Positions 41,727-49,159 are shown, numbered from the stretch's first letter. The stretch is DNA of 64,000 nt from Prevotella sp. UBA2742 (GCA_002353485.1 DEJS01000010.1:143872-207871), one strand, 5' to 3'. The notes: generated by a model not told the origin, from the sequence alone. Made by a program: numbers and translations.

Positions 41727-42188
41727 ATGATGTTAGAACTGCATAATGTGACTGTAGGCGGGGTGCACTCGCTGTCGCTTACGCTGAGTAACGGCCAGCT
41801 GGCAGGGCTGACGGGGGCGAAGGGCGTGGGGAAAACCGCGCTGCTGAAAGCCGTCGTGGGGCTGAGGGCCGTGGACGGCGGGCATATCTGTATTGACGGC
41901 GAACTGCTGACGCCTAAGTCGGCACCTTACTTCCGCCGAAGAATGGCCTACGTGCCCCAGCATCTGGTGGTGCCCGAGGACTACAACCGTGTGCCTACGG
42001 GCTATGTGGAGCTGCTGAAGAAGGCCATTGCCACGGGCAGGCCGCTGTTGGTGGTGGACGAGCCCGAAGAGGAGCTGAGCGTGGAGGACCAGCAGACCGT
42101 AGACCGGCTGTTGCGCGAGGCTGCCGGACGGGGAGCCTTGGTGTTGACGGTGAATGATAGAATAGTAGAGAATCAGGTCAGACTATGA
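41727..42188 (+). CDS. Miniature ABC-type ATPase lacking the signature motif
   Basis: A 153-residue protein resembling an ABC nucleotide-binding domain with its helical subdomain deleted. Walker A is intact (G30-AKGVGKT-37), the Q loop is present (VPQ, Gln78), and Walker B reads LLVVDEPEE (Asp111, Glu112), followed by a D-loop-like SVED. The switch position holds Asn143 instead of His. Only about 30 residues separate the Q loop and Walker B, against roughly 70-80 in ordinary ABC ATPases, and no LSGGQ signature exists. Standard head-to-tail ATP hydrolysis is therefore unlikely; ATP binding may serve regulation. Its last codons overlap the endonuclease start by 4 bp. No permease is nearby. Confidence 0.7.
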   Translation: MMLELHNVTVGGVHSLSLTLSNGQLAGLTGAKGVGKTALLKAVVGLRAVDGGHICIDGELLTPKSAPYFRRRMAYVPQHLVVPEDYNRVPTGYVELLKKAIATGRPLLVVDEPEEELSVEDQQTVDRLLREAAGRGALVLTVNDRIVENQVRL

Positions 42189-43141
42189 GTATCGTATTGC
42201 TTATATTATTGTTAGGACTGCTTACGTGGAAGGGCTATCACGCCTGGAAGCGCGGGCATAACACGTATGTGAAGGAGCGACAGCAGTATGAGTCGCTGTG
42301 GGAATACCTGGTGGCTAACGGGGCCACCGATGCCGAGGCGCGGCGTCCGTTTGTGGAGAGGGCTGCCCGGCGTGCCGTGCTGCCGCTGCTCAAGCAATGG
42401 CGCTTCTGGGCCGTTGAGGGCGTGCTGCTGCTGTTGTTCTGCCTGACGGCGTGCGCACAGAAGGGTGACTACGTGGAGGTAAGGGTGGTACAGAAGAACC
42501 TGCCGCTACAGCGCTATGCCTATAAGGCGTGGTATTCGGAAGAGATGCGCATTCCGCTGACGGTGTCGTGGTATCTGACCCGTGAGCATGCCAGTGGGCG
42601 GCATCAGCGAAAGAACCAGATGTTCCACCCTGACCCCGAGGTGAAAAACCCCACGACGACGGAGGACTACATACAGTCAGGCTACGACCGCGGACACATG
42701 TGCCCGGCGGGCGATAACAAGTGGAGTCAGGAGGCGCTGGAACAGACGTTCCTGATGACGAACATCTGTCCGCAGAACCATAACCTGAACAAGAATGACT
42801 GGAACGATCTGGAGCAGCTGTGCCGGCAGTGGGCGCGCAAGTATGGCAAGATATACGTTGTGTGCGGGCCGCTGTTGCGTGGCAGCAACCATAGGCAGAT
42901 AGGACCGCGCAGCAGGCGGGTGACGGTGCCGGAGGCGTTCTATAAGGTCGTCATGCGCACGGGGAAGAATGCTGCGGCCATAGCCTTTGTGTATGACAAC
43001 AAGGGACAGTCGCAGCCCATGCGTCAGGCGGTGCGCACGGTGGACGAGGTGGAGCGGCTGACGGGACTGAACTTCTTCTCGGCACTGGACGATGGGACAG
43101 AGAACAGAATAGAGTCCAAGTCGTCGCTCAGCGACTGGTAG
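42185..43141 (+). CDS. Membrane-anchored DNA/RNA non-specific endonuclease (NUC1 family)
   Basis: A 318-residue protein. The C-terminal 200 residues are a beta-beta-alpha-Me (NUC1/EndoG-like) nuclease with the DRGH motif (168-171, general base His171), 'CPAGDNKWS' and the metal-binding Asn region 'NICPQNHNLNKNDW'. The N-terminal 90 residues are unusual: a first transmembrane segment (1-17), a charged helical stretch, then a second hydrophobic segment ending in a lipobox-like 'LTAC' (87-90). It looks as if a small membrane protein has been fused in front of a secreted lipoprotein nuclease. It overlaps the mini-ATPase by 4 bp. The last residues (SKSSLSDW) are encoded by the first unit of a 33-bp tandem repeat. 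Confidence 0.85.
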   Translation: MSIVLLILLLGLLTWKGYHAWKRGHNTYVKERQQYESLWEYLVANGATDAEARRPFVERAARRAVLPLLKQWRFWAVEGVLLLLFCLTACAQKGDYVEVRVVQKNLPLQRYAYKAWYSEEMRIPLTVSWYLTREHASGRHQRKNQMFHPDPEVKNPTTTEDYIQSGYDRGHMCPAGDNKWSQEALEQTFLMTNICPQNHNLNKNDWNDLEQLCRQWARKYGKIYVVCGPLLRGSNHRQIGPRSRRVTVPEAFYKVVMRTGKNAAAIAFVYDNKGQSQPMRQAVRTVDEVERLTGLNFFSALDDGTENRIESKSSLSDW

Positions 43142-43180
43142 TGGCTATCCAATTCGTCGCTCAGCGACGGGTAGTGGTTT
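43115..43180. repeat. 33-bp tandem repeat with palindromic core at the nuclease 3' end
   Basis: Two units (43115-43147, 43148-43180) each contain the palindrome GTCGCTCAGCGAC or TCGCTCAGCGA. The nuclease stop codon lies in the first unit; the second unit is intergenic. Confidence 0.75.
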
Positions 43181-43189
43181 TTCAATACG

Positions 43190-43219
43190 GAAAGCGTCGT
43201 TCCACGGGACGGCGCTTTC
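43190..43219 (+). terminator. Strong hairpin after the nuclease gene
   Basis: A 14-bp stem (43190-43203 with 43206-43219, two G-T wobbles) with a 2-nt gap. It is not followed by a T run, so it may act as an mRNA 3'-end stabiliser as much as a terminator. The remaining sequence up to 43293 is A-rich and has no gene. Confidence 0.5.
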
Positions 43220-43293
43220 TTGACGAACGACAAGAAACAAAGGAGGGGGCGAAAAAAAATGGAAACGTTGTGCACGTTTACAGTTTTTTTTTG

Positions 43294-43301
43294 TAATTTT
43301 G
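43294..43301 (+). promoter_or_regulatory. -7 promoter box of the PurF-like gene
   Basis: TAATTTTG after a long T run, 29 nt before the ATG. Confidence 0.55.
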
Positions 43302-43330
43302 CGGCCAAATAAGAAAAGGTATAAAGATTT

Positions 43331-44743
43331 ATGGGTGGCTTCTTTGGCTCTATTTCCAAGCGGGACTGCGTAAACGACTTGTTTTACGGGACCGACTACA
43401 ACTCGCACTTAGGTACAAAACGCGCAGGTCTGGTGACCTTCGATGAGGAAAGCGGTTTCCACCGTAGTATTCACTCGCTGGAACGCCAGTATTTCCGTTC
43501 GCGCTTTGAGGACGAACTGGACGACTTCAAGGGACATCAGGGACTGGGTATCATTAGCGACACTGACCCGCAGCCCATTATAGTGAACTCGCATCTGGGG
43601 CGCTATGCCGTGGTGACGGTGGCAAAGATTAACAATCAGCGCGAGATTGCCGAGGAGCTGCTGGCCGAGAGGATGCACTTCAGCGAGATGTCGGCCAACA
43701 ATATTAACCAGACGGAGCTGGTGGCACTGCTCATCAATATGGGCGACACGTTCGTGGAGGGCATCAACAAGGTGTACCAGAAGATAGAGGGCTCGTGCTC
43801 TATGCTCATACTGACCGAGGACGGCATCATTGCGGCCCGCGACTTTCTGGGGCGTACACCCATCGTGATAGGCAGGAAGGAGGACGCCTACGCCGTGTCG
43901 AGCGAGACGACAAGTTTTCCGAACCTTGACTATCAGGTGGTGCGCGACTTGGGACCGGGCGAGATAGTGCGGCTGAGGGCTGACGGCATCGAGGTGATGC
44001 AGAAGCCGTTATCGCGATGCCAGATATGCTCGTTCCTGTGGGTGTACTACGGATTCCCGGCCAGCGACTACGAGGGTATCAATACCGAGTATGTGCGCGA
44101 GAAGAACGGCCGCCTGATGGGCGAGAAGGATACAGACGTGGAGGCCGACCTGGTGTGTGGCATTCCTGACTCGGGTGTCGGCATGGCACTGGGCTATTCG
44201 CACGGCAAGAAGGTGCCGTACAAGAGGGCGGTGCTGAAGTACACGCCAACGTGGCCGCGCTCGTTTACCCCCGGCAACCAGGTGCGTAGGGACCTGGTGG
44301 CGAAGATGAAGCTGATTCCGAACCCTGCGATACTGAAGGGACAGCGCATCGTGTTCTGCGACGACAGTATAGTGCGCGGAACGCAGCTCAGAGACAACGT
44401 GCGTACGTTCTTTGAGAACGGTGCCGAGGAGGTGCATGTGCGTATATCGTGCCCGCCGCTGGTGTACGGATGCCCGTTCATTGGCTTTACTACGTCAAAG
44501 AGCGACATGGAGCTGATTACGCGCCGTATCATTAAGGACTTTGAAGGCGACGACAAGAAGAACCTGGAGCAGTACGCCAAGGCAGGGACGCCGGAGTATC
44601 AGCGCATGGTGGACGAGATAGCCCGCCGACTGGGGCTGACCAGCGTGAAGTTTGCCACGCTGGAGGACCTGATAGAGTCTATCGGGCTGCCCAAGGAACG
44701 GGTATGCACGCACTGCTTTGACGGGACGTCATACGTTAAATAA
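43331..44743 (+). CDS. PurF-like amidophosphoribosyltransferase paralogue lacking the N-terminal catalytic Cys
   Basis: A 470-residue protein with an N-terminal Ntn glutaminase-like domain (1-230) and a C-terminal phosphoribosyltransferase domain (about 250-470). The PRPP loop is intact (VFCDDSIVRGTQL), as is a PurF-like 'CGIPDSGVGMALGYS'. PurF normally begins with a processed catalytic Cys (CGI). Here the N-terminus is MGGFFGSISKRDC, so the residue exposed after Met removal is Gly, and the first Cys is at 13. Glutamine-dependent activity is therefore doubtful; ammonia-dependent or regulatory function is possible. Similar MGGFFG proteins exist in Bacteroidales beside a canonical PurF (from memory). 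No other purine gene is adjacent. Confidence 0.8.
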   Translation: MGGFFGSISKRDCVNDLFYGTDYNSHLGTKRAGLVTFDEESGFHRSIHSLERQYFRSRFEDELDDFKGHQGLGIISDTDPQPIIVNSHLGRYAVVTVAKINNQREIAEELLAERMHFSEMSANNINQTELVALLINMGDTFVEGINKVYQKIEGSCSMLILTEDGIIAARDFLGRTPIVIGRKEDAYAVSSETTSFPNLDYQVVRDLGPGEIVRLRADGIEVMQKPLSRCQICSFLWVYYGFPASDYEGINTEYVREKNGRLMGEKDTDVEADLVCGIPDSGVGMALGYSHGKKVPYKRAVLKYTPTWPRSFTPGNQVRRDLVAKMKLIPNPAILKGQRIVFCDDSIVRGTQLRDNVRTFFENGAEEVHVRISCPPLVYGCPFIGFTTSKSDMELITRRIIKDFEGDDKKNLEQYAKAGTPEYQRMVDEIARRLGLTSVKFATLEDLIESIGLPKERVCTHCFDGTSYVK

Positions 44744-44776
44744 TCTTGCCCGTTTGGTGGTTTCGATTATTTTTCG

Positions 44777-44784
44777 TAACTTTG
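44777..44784 (+). promoter_or_regulatory. -7 promoter box of the nif3-like gene
   Basis: TAACTTTG, 20 nt before the GTG start at 44805. Confidence 0.6.
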
Positions 44785-44804
44785 CAGCCTAAACTTTTAG
44801 AAGC

Positions 44805-45590
44805 GTGAAAATAAAGCAAGTGCTGAGCGCCCTTGAACAGTTCGCGCCTCTGCCCTTGCAGGAAAGCTGGGACAATGCTGGCCTGCAGGTAGGACTGACA
44901 GAGGCGGATGTGTCAGGGGCATTATTGTGTCTGGACGTCAACGAGGCCGTCGTGGACGAGGCCATCAGGAAGGGCTGCAACCTTATTGTAAGCCACCACC
45001 CGCTGTTGTTCCGCGGGCTGAAGCAGATAGCAGGCCGGACAGGTGTGGAACGGTGTGTGATGAAAGCCATCAGGAATGACGTCGTGGTGGTGTCGATGCA
45101 TACCAATATGGACAACGCCATGAACGGCGTGAACTGGAAGATAGCCGAGAAGCTGGGAATGGTGGAGTGCCGTTTCTTCGCTCCGAAGCAGGTGGACGGC
45201 ATCGAGGCCGGAAGCGGCGTGCTGGGACTGCTGGCCACGGAAATGGCAGCGGGCGACTTCATAGGGCTGCTGAAGGAGCGCTTCCACGTGGAGTGCGTGC
45301 AGGCTAATGCCCTGCTGTCACGACCGCTCAGGAAGGTAGCCATCTGTGGCGGGGCAGGCGACTTCCTGCTCGACGAGGCCATAGCACAGGGGGCCGACGC
45401 CTTTATCACGGGCGAGATGCACTACCATACCTATTTCGACCATGAGGAGCAGATACAGATATGCGTCATCGGGCACTACCAGAGCGAACAGTACACCGCC
45501 GAGATATTCCGCGACATCATACGCCGCCAGTGTCCTGGTATGCGTACCGAAATGGCTGAGACGAATACGAACCCTATTAAATATTTTTGA
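44805..45590 (+). CDS. Nif3-like dinuclear metal-centre protein (GTG start)
   Basis: A 261-residue member of the Nif3/YbgI (DUF34) family of toroidal hexamers with a di-metal site; the substrate is unknown (GTP cyclohydrolase I type 2-like in some annotations). The metal ligands are visible in 'NLIVSHHPLLFRGLK', 'SMHTNMDNAMNGVN' and the C-terminal 'GEMHYHTYFDHEEQ'. Translation most likely begins at GTG (44805), since this gives the conserved N-terminus MKIKQVLSALEQ and lies 20 nt after the promoter box. Its stop codon is 2 bp before the next gene's ATG, so it is co-transcribed with the zinc-ribbon gene, a pairing common in Bacteroidetes. Confidence 0.9.
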   Translation: MKIKQVLSALEQFAPLPLQESWDNAGLQVGLTEADVSGALLCLDVNEAVVDEAIRKGCNLIVSHHPLLFRGLKQIAGRTGVERCVMKAIRNDVVVVSMHTNMDNAMNGVNWKIAEKLGMVECRFFAPKQVDGIEAGSGVLGLLATEMAAGDFIGLLKERFHVECVQANALLSRPLRKVAICGGAGDFLLDEAIAQGADAFITGEMHYHTYFDHEEQIQICVIGHYQSEQYTAEIFRDIIRRQCPGMRTEMAETNTNPIKYF

Positions 45591-45592
45591 TT

Positions 45593-46462
45593 ATGGCAAA
45601 GAAAGATCCTATGGAGATGCCGGTTGAGGAGCGTCTGAAGACCCTCTTCCAGCTGCAGACCACGCTCTCGGGCATTGACGAGAAGCGTGCCTTGAGAGGC
45701 GAGCTGCCTCTAGAAGTACAGGACCTCGAGGACGAAATCGAGGGCCTTGGTACTCGTATTGAGAAGATACAGCGTGAGATTACTGAGTTCGAGCAGGCCA
45801 TCTCGATGAAGAAGGGCGAGATAGAAACCGCCAAGGCCAGCGTGGAGCGTTATAAGACGCAGCTGAACGACGTGAAGAACAACCGTGAGTATGACACGCT
45901 GTCGAAGGAGATTGAGTTCCAGACGCTGGAGATTGAGCTCTGCAACAAGAAGATTAAGGAGGCTACGGCCCGCATCGAGGAGAAGAAGGCAGAGCTTGCA
46001 GACAGCCAGGCCGTGATAGACGACCGCCGTCAGGCCCTTGAGCTGAAGAAAAGTGAGCTGGACGAAATCATGGAAGAGACGCGTGCCGAAGAGGAGAAGC
46101 TGAAGGTCAAGGTTAAGGACCTGGAGAGCAAGATAGAGCCCCGCCTGCTGACGTCGTTCAAGCGCATCCGCAAGAATGCCCGTAACGGTCTGGGCATTGT
46201 CTATGTGCAGCGCGATGCCTGTGGCGGTTGCTTTAACAAGATTCCGCCCCAGAGACAGCTGGACATCAAGATGCACAAGAAGGTTATCGTGTGCGAATAC
46301 TGTGGCCGTATCCTCATTGACCCCGAGCTGGCTGGTGTAAAGGTTACTCCCACCGGTACGCCGGATGTCAAGAAGACCCGTAAGCGTGCCATCCGCAAGA
46401 CTACGAAGAAGGACGAGGATGCCCCTGAGGTCATGGACGTTCCTGAGGCAACTGCAGAGTAA
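45593..46462 (+). CDS. Coiled-coil protein with C4-type zinc ribbon
   Basis: A 289-residue protein. Residues 15-185 form a long antiparallel coiled-coil hairpin of charged heptads, followed by a zinc ribbon (Cys in 'CGGCFNKIPPQ' and 'CEYCGRIL', about 204-245) and a Lys/Arg-rich tail with acidic residues at the end. This matches the CT398/HP0958-type zinc-ribbon family, whose members bind RNA or chaperone sigma factors in other bacteria; the Bacteroidetes role is unknown. It starts 2 bp after the nif3-like stop. A hairpin-like GACGCT/AGCGTC pair (46463-46468 and 46501-46506) follows the stop and may terminate it. Confidence 0.85.
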   Translation: MAKKDPMEMPVEERLKTLFQLQTTLSGIDEKRALRGELPLEVQDLEDEIEGLGTRIEKIQREITEFEQAISMKKGEIETAKASVERYKTQLNDVKNNREYDTLSKEIEFQTLEIELCNKKIKEATARIEEKKAELADSQAVIDDRRQALELKKSELDEIMEETRAEEEKLKVKVKDLESKIEPRLLTSFKRIRKNARNGLGIVYVQRDACGGCFNKIPPQRQLDIKMHKKVIVCEYCGRILIDPELAGVKVTPTGTPDVKKTRKRAIRKTTKKDEDAPEVMDVPEATAE

Positions 46463-46515
46463 GACGCTACATAGCCATACTTTTAAGTGTAGTAGGGCAC
46501 AGCGTCGTCAGACTG

Positions 46516-46971
46516 TCAGGGGAGCAGGGCACTGTAGTCAGGCACCGCTGGCAGGAAGACGTAGCGGCGGTGCTCATAGTCCATCTTACAGCAGATGTGC
46601 TCTATGCCGTTGCTTATCACAAGATAGTCTACGTGCAGCAAAAGGTTGTAGGCTGTCACCTGATCGAACACCCGCTGTGTCAAAGCCACAGTGGGTGCTT
46701 TGTATTCTATAATCATCAGTGGGCGCATCGTAAGGTCGTAAAGGACAGAGTCGCAGCGCAGCGTCTTCTCGCCGCATCTGAGCGATATCTCGTTGCCTAA
46801 CAGTCCCTGCGGGTAGCCCTTGTGACCGACGAGCCAGTGGGTGAAATGCTGACGTACCCATTCTTCGGGCGTCAGGGCCACATAGCGCTTGCGCAAGAAG
46901 TCGAATATCTCGGGCTTCTCGCGCGTGCCGCGTACCTTTACGTCGTATGAAGGAAGGGACAGTGAATTCAT
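46516..46971 (-). CDS. HsdR_N-type PD-(D/E)xK domain protein
   Basis: A 151-residue stand-alone protein resembling the nuclease N-terminal domain of type I restriction HsdR subunits. A PD-(D/E)xK arrangement is visible: Glu61, Asp74 ('LRCDSVLYD') and E89-Y-K91 ('LMIIEYKAP'), followed by 'QVTAYNLLLHVDYLVISNG'. No HsdM, HsdS or helicase accompanies it, so it is not a restriction system by itself. Free-standing copies are widespread in Bacteroidetes as housekeeping-like genes of unknown function. The start is the ATG 8 nt after the promoter box. It converges on the zinc-ribbon gene. Confidence 0.82.
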   Translation of the reverse strand: MNSLSLPSYDVKVRGTREKPEIFDFLRKRYVALTPEEWVRQHFTHWLVGHKGYPQGLLGNEISLRCGEKTLRCDSVLYDLTMRPLMIIEYKAPTVALTQRVFDQVTAYNLLLHVDYLVISNGIEHICCKMDYEHRRYVFLPAVPDYSALLP

Positions 46972-46979
46972 TGCGACTG

Positions 46980-46987
46980 CAAAATTA
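46980..46987 (-). promoter_or_regulatory. -7 promoter box of the HsdR_N gene
   Basis: TAATTTTG on the minus strand, 8 nt before the ATG. Confidence 0.55.
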
Positions 46988-47040
46988 CACAAAACCGAGA
47001 GAAATGCAAAGGGAAAGCTTGCTTTTCTTTCGGTTTTCTG

Positions 47041-47145
47041 CTATCGCTGTCCTGTCAGTATGTCGTATAGCCTTGGAAGGTGCTTGTTCAGTATGTAGGC
47101 CGTAGAAAGGCAAACGACGACAACAATTTTGGCTGATTTTTGCAT
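47041..47145 (-). CDS. Possible small membrane peptide (34 aa)
   Basis: An ATG-initiated frame on the minus strand encodes 34 residues: basic start MQKSAKI, a hydrophobic run VVVVCLSTAYIL, then a basic/aromatic tail NKHLPRLYDILTGQR. The layout fits a one-helix membrane peptide. It lies in the 290-bp gap between the HsdR_N gene and the Ser/Thr kinase, and no clear promoter or ribosome binding site was seen. It could equally be a chance frame or the remnant of a longer gene. The rest of the gap holds the kinase promoter and a leader ORF. Confidence 0.3.
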   Translation of the reverse strand: MQKSAKIVVVVCLSTAYILNKHLPRLYDILTGQR

Positions 47146-47174
47146 AAATCTATTGTTATTTGAGAAAAAAGAAC

Positions 47175-47182
47175 TATATTTG
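47175..47182 (+). promoter_or_regulatory. -7 promoter box of the Ser/Thr kinase
   Basis: TATATTTG, giving a transcript start near 47188 and a leader of about 75 nt that contains the leader ORF at 47225. Confidence 0.5.
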
Positions 47183-47224
47183 CAGACGAATAGAGATACT
47201 TTATAAATTTAGGAGGACATAGAT

Positions 47225-47254
47225 ATGTTGGGAGTTAATTCACCAAGAGCGTAG
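47225..47254 (+). CDS. Nine-codon leader ORF with strong Shine-Dalgarno
   Basis: ATG followed by eight codons and TAG encodes MLGVNSPRA. It is preceded by AGGAGG at a good distance (12 nt to ATG), one of the best ribosome binding sites in the window, whereas the kinase ATG 10 nt after the leader stop has none. This suggests the kinase is translated by coupling or re-initiation, or that translation truly starts elsewhere. It was not tested for conservation. Confidence 0.4.
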   Translation: MLGVNSPRA

Positions 47255-47264
47255 AAAACCACTA

Positions 47265-48443
47265 ATGCCTGAAATAGAGCCTACATCTGGATTCTTAAAA
47301 CCATCAGACTTCGTGGTCAACAGCAATTTCACGGAGTTTGAGAGTATCCCAACCGGGGGATACTGCCTGCTGACACGCGCTAAACGCAATGGCAGATGGT
47401 GGATGCTGAAGGGACTCAAAGAAGCGTACAGGCAAGACAGTGTATATCGACTGATGCTGCAAAAGGAGTTCGACATCATGAGCCAGTTGCTGCATCCGAT
47501 GATTGTCTCTGTGTATTCGTTGGAAGAAGTCAGTGGCTTGGGCTTATGCATTGTGATGGAGTGGATAGACGGAATCACGCTGAAAGAATGGCTCCAGCAG
47601 AAAGAACATACACAAGAACAGCATCGGCATGTGGCTGACATGATGTTAGATGCGTTAGCATACGTCCATAGCCGACAGGCACAGCACCGTGACCTGAAGC
47701 CCTCGAACATCCTAATCACGCACAATGGGCAGTACCTGAAACTCATCGACTTCGGCCTGTCAGATACAGACAGCCATGCCATACTGAAAGCAGACGCAGG
47801 TACAGAGGGCTATATGGCACCAGAGGGAGCGTCGGATATATACTCACTGGGCTGCATTCTGCGTGAAATGGAATTGGGATGGTTGTCGCACCGGGTGGTG
47901 CGCCGATGCCTTGCTCCTCTCCATCGCCGCTATAAGGATGTAGCATCTATACAGCGAGACCTGCACCGCTGTTGGCGTTGGCCCAAGCGGATTCTGTTTA
48001 TTGTGATTATTTCCGTCATGCTGATAATGCTCGGTCTTTGGAGCCACTCCTATAATCAACAAGGATTGCAATCACTCAGTGACTCTCTGAAAGTTTACAA
48101 GAAAGAAAATGCTGAAAAGATGGCAGATGAGCAAAGCAAAACCGATACCATGCAGACCCTGTTGAACACGCTAAGCCAACAACGGGAATCTGAACAAGCT
48201 GCCATCCAACAGAAACAAGACCACATCTTGGCCGCAAAGAAGCAGATAGACAGGCAGGTACAGGCATACGGAATTGAACAGATGCTTGATACAGCCAGTT
48301 GCAGGCGCAATGTCACCATTCCAGTCATAAGAATTGCTGATGAACTACTAAGAGATGCCAAGGATGACGAAGTGAAGGAGTATATTCAGGAGCGTTATCG
48401 CAAGCCTTGGCTGAAGCGACTGTCTGAACTGCCTTTTGATTAG
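47265..48443 (+). CDS. Membrane Ser/Thr protein kinase with extracytoplasmic coiled coil
   Basis: A 392-residue eukaryotic-like kinase. A compact kinase domain (about 22-235) keeps the catalytic residues: Lys49 in 'WMLKGLKE', Glu68, 'HRDLKPSN' (141-148), 'DFGLSD' (162-167) and 'APEGASDIYSLG' (185-196). The glycine-rich loop is weak (IPTGGYCLLT), and the lobe after APE is short. A transmembrane helix (about 242-259) and a periplasmic coiled-coil region (about 260-345) follow, with no PASTA repeats. It opens the accessory region at 47-64 kb and its stop overlaps that of the convergent regulator-like gene by 4 bp. It may phosphorylate components of the SPFH/TerB cluster, which is inference from proximity only. 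Confidence 0.85.
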   Translation: MPEIEPTSGFLKPSDFVVNSNFTEFESIPTGGYCLLTRAKRNGRWWMLKGLKEAYRQDSVYRLMLQKEFDIMSQLLHPMIVSVYSLEEVSGLGLCIVMEWIDGITLKEWLQQKEHTQEQHRHVADMMLDALAYVHSRQAQHRDLKPSNILITHNGQYLKLIDFGLSDTDSHAILKADAGTEGYMAPEGASDIYSLGCILREMELGWLSHRVVRRCLAPLHRRYKDVASIQRDLHRCWRWPKRILFIVIISVMLIMLGLWSHSYNQQGLQSLSDSLKVYKKENAEKMADEQSKTDTMQTLLNTLSQQRESEQAAIQQKQDHILAAKKQIDRQVQAYGIEQMLDTASCRRNVTIPVIRIADELLRDAKDDEVKEYIQERYRKPWLKRLSELPFD

Positions 48444-48997
48444 CCGCAAGCACTTATCACCACCCCGTCACGCTGACCCGCCACGTATGCCGTTTCAGGA
48501 AGTCCTTGGTGGACTAATCCGTCTAAATAGAGTGGTTCATGTTGTATCATCAGGTGACAGCGAAAAGTGTCGCCCACACATAGTTTCGTATTCTGGGCTT
48601 CCATGATTTCAAACCTGCTTCCGCCCAAGTGCCTGATGACGATTCGCCTGTCAGGACGCCAGGTAATGACAAGCCGCTGTCCTAAACGCATCCCCTCCGT
48701 TGACACTCTTTCTTCAGTACGGATGCCGCTCTGCACCTCGTCCGAACTGTCTGCATGACTACAGAAATCATCATATCCCTTGTAGCCTACAAACCGCGCC
48801 AGCACATCGAGCGTATGCCGTCGTGTGGTCACCTTTTCATTACTGAGATAGCCCCAGAGCCGTTTCAGCGTTGTGGGCGAGAGCCGCTCGCGTGTGCGTG
48901 ATAACAATAGGTGGCTCAACTCCTCGAAATCGCGTGACACTCTTAGTTGGTGACCCGTAGCACGTTCAACCTCGTATTTCAGCTTTTCTTGCATCAT
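48440..48997 (-). CDS. Putative regulator, Bacteroidales 'SPTTLKRLWGYL' family
   Basis: A 185-residue soluble protein. The N-terminal 80 residues are helical with the recurring Bacteroidales signature 'LSPTTLKRLWGYLSNEKVT' followed by 'TLDVLARFVGYKGYDDFC'. I know this segment as a repeated N-terminal domain in uncharacterised proteins, probably helix-turn-helix-like. The C-terminal 90 residues form a beta-rich domain ('GQRLVITWRPDRRIVIRHLG ...'). The promoter box lies 4 nt upstream of the first ATG, so the mRNA is effectively leaderless; the second ATG (48994) is an equally good start. It faces the kinase gene convergently and lies back to back with the operon promoter at 49147, a good position for a local regulator. 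Confidence 0.6.
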   Translation of the reverse strand: MMQEKLKYEVERATGHQLRVSRDFEELSHLLLSRTRERLSPTTLKRLWGYLSNEKVTTRRHTLDVLARFVGYKGYDDFCSHADSSDEVQSGIRTEERVSTEGMRLGQRLVITWRPDRRIVIRHLGGSRFEIMEAQNTKLCVGDTFRCHLMIQHEPLYLDGLVHQGLPETAYVAGQRDGVVISACG

Positions 48998-49001
48998 GCT
49001 G

Positions 49002-49009
49002 CAAAGTTA
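49002..49009 (-). promoter_or_regulatory. -7 promoter box of the regulator-like gene, leaderless
   Basis: TAACTTTG on the minus strand ends 4 nt before the first of two adjacent ATGs. Confidence 0.6.
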
Positions 49010-49146
49010 CGAATAAACGAGAGAAATGCAAAAGGAAAGACAAAAAAGGACAAGAAAGGACTTGCATAAACGCATTCTTCGGGCTAATTTTGCCCTCTAA
49101 AAACAAAATATCGGCTCACTATGATACATCTTTCAGAAAAAATGCC

Positions 49147-49154
49147 TATCTTTG
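49147..49154 (+). promoter_or_regulatory. -7 promoter box of the SPFH/protease/TerB cluster
   Basis: TATCTTTG is the only clear box in the 350-bp gap before the cluster. No convincing -33 TTTG is seen. It would place transcription start near 49160 and leave a leader of about 190 nt. Confidence 0.5.
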
Positions 49155-49159
49155 TGACG

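Noticed and set aside
46516..46971. Possible type I restriction system
   Set aside because: Only an HsdR_N-like domain is present; no HsdM, HsdS or helicase part is nearby.
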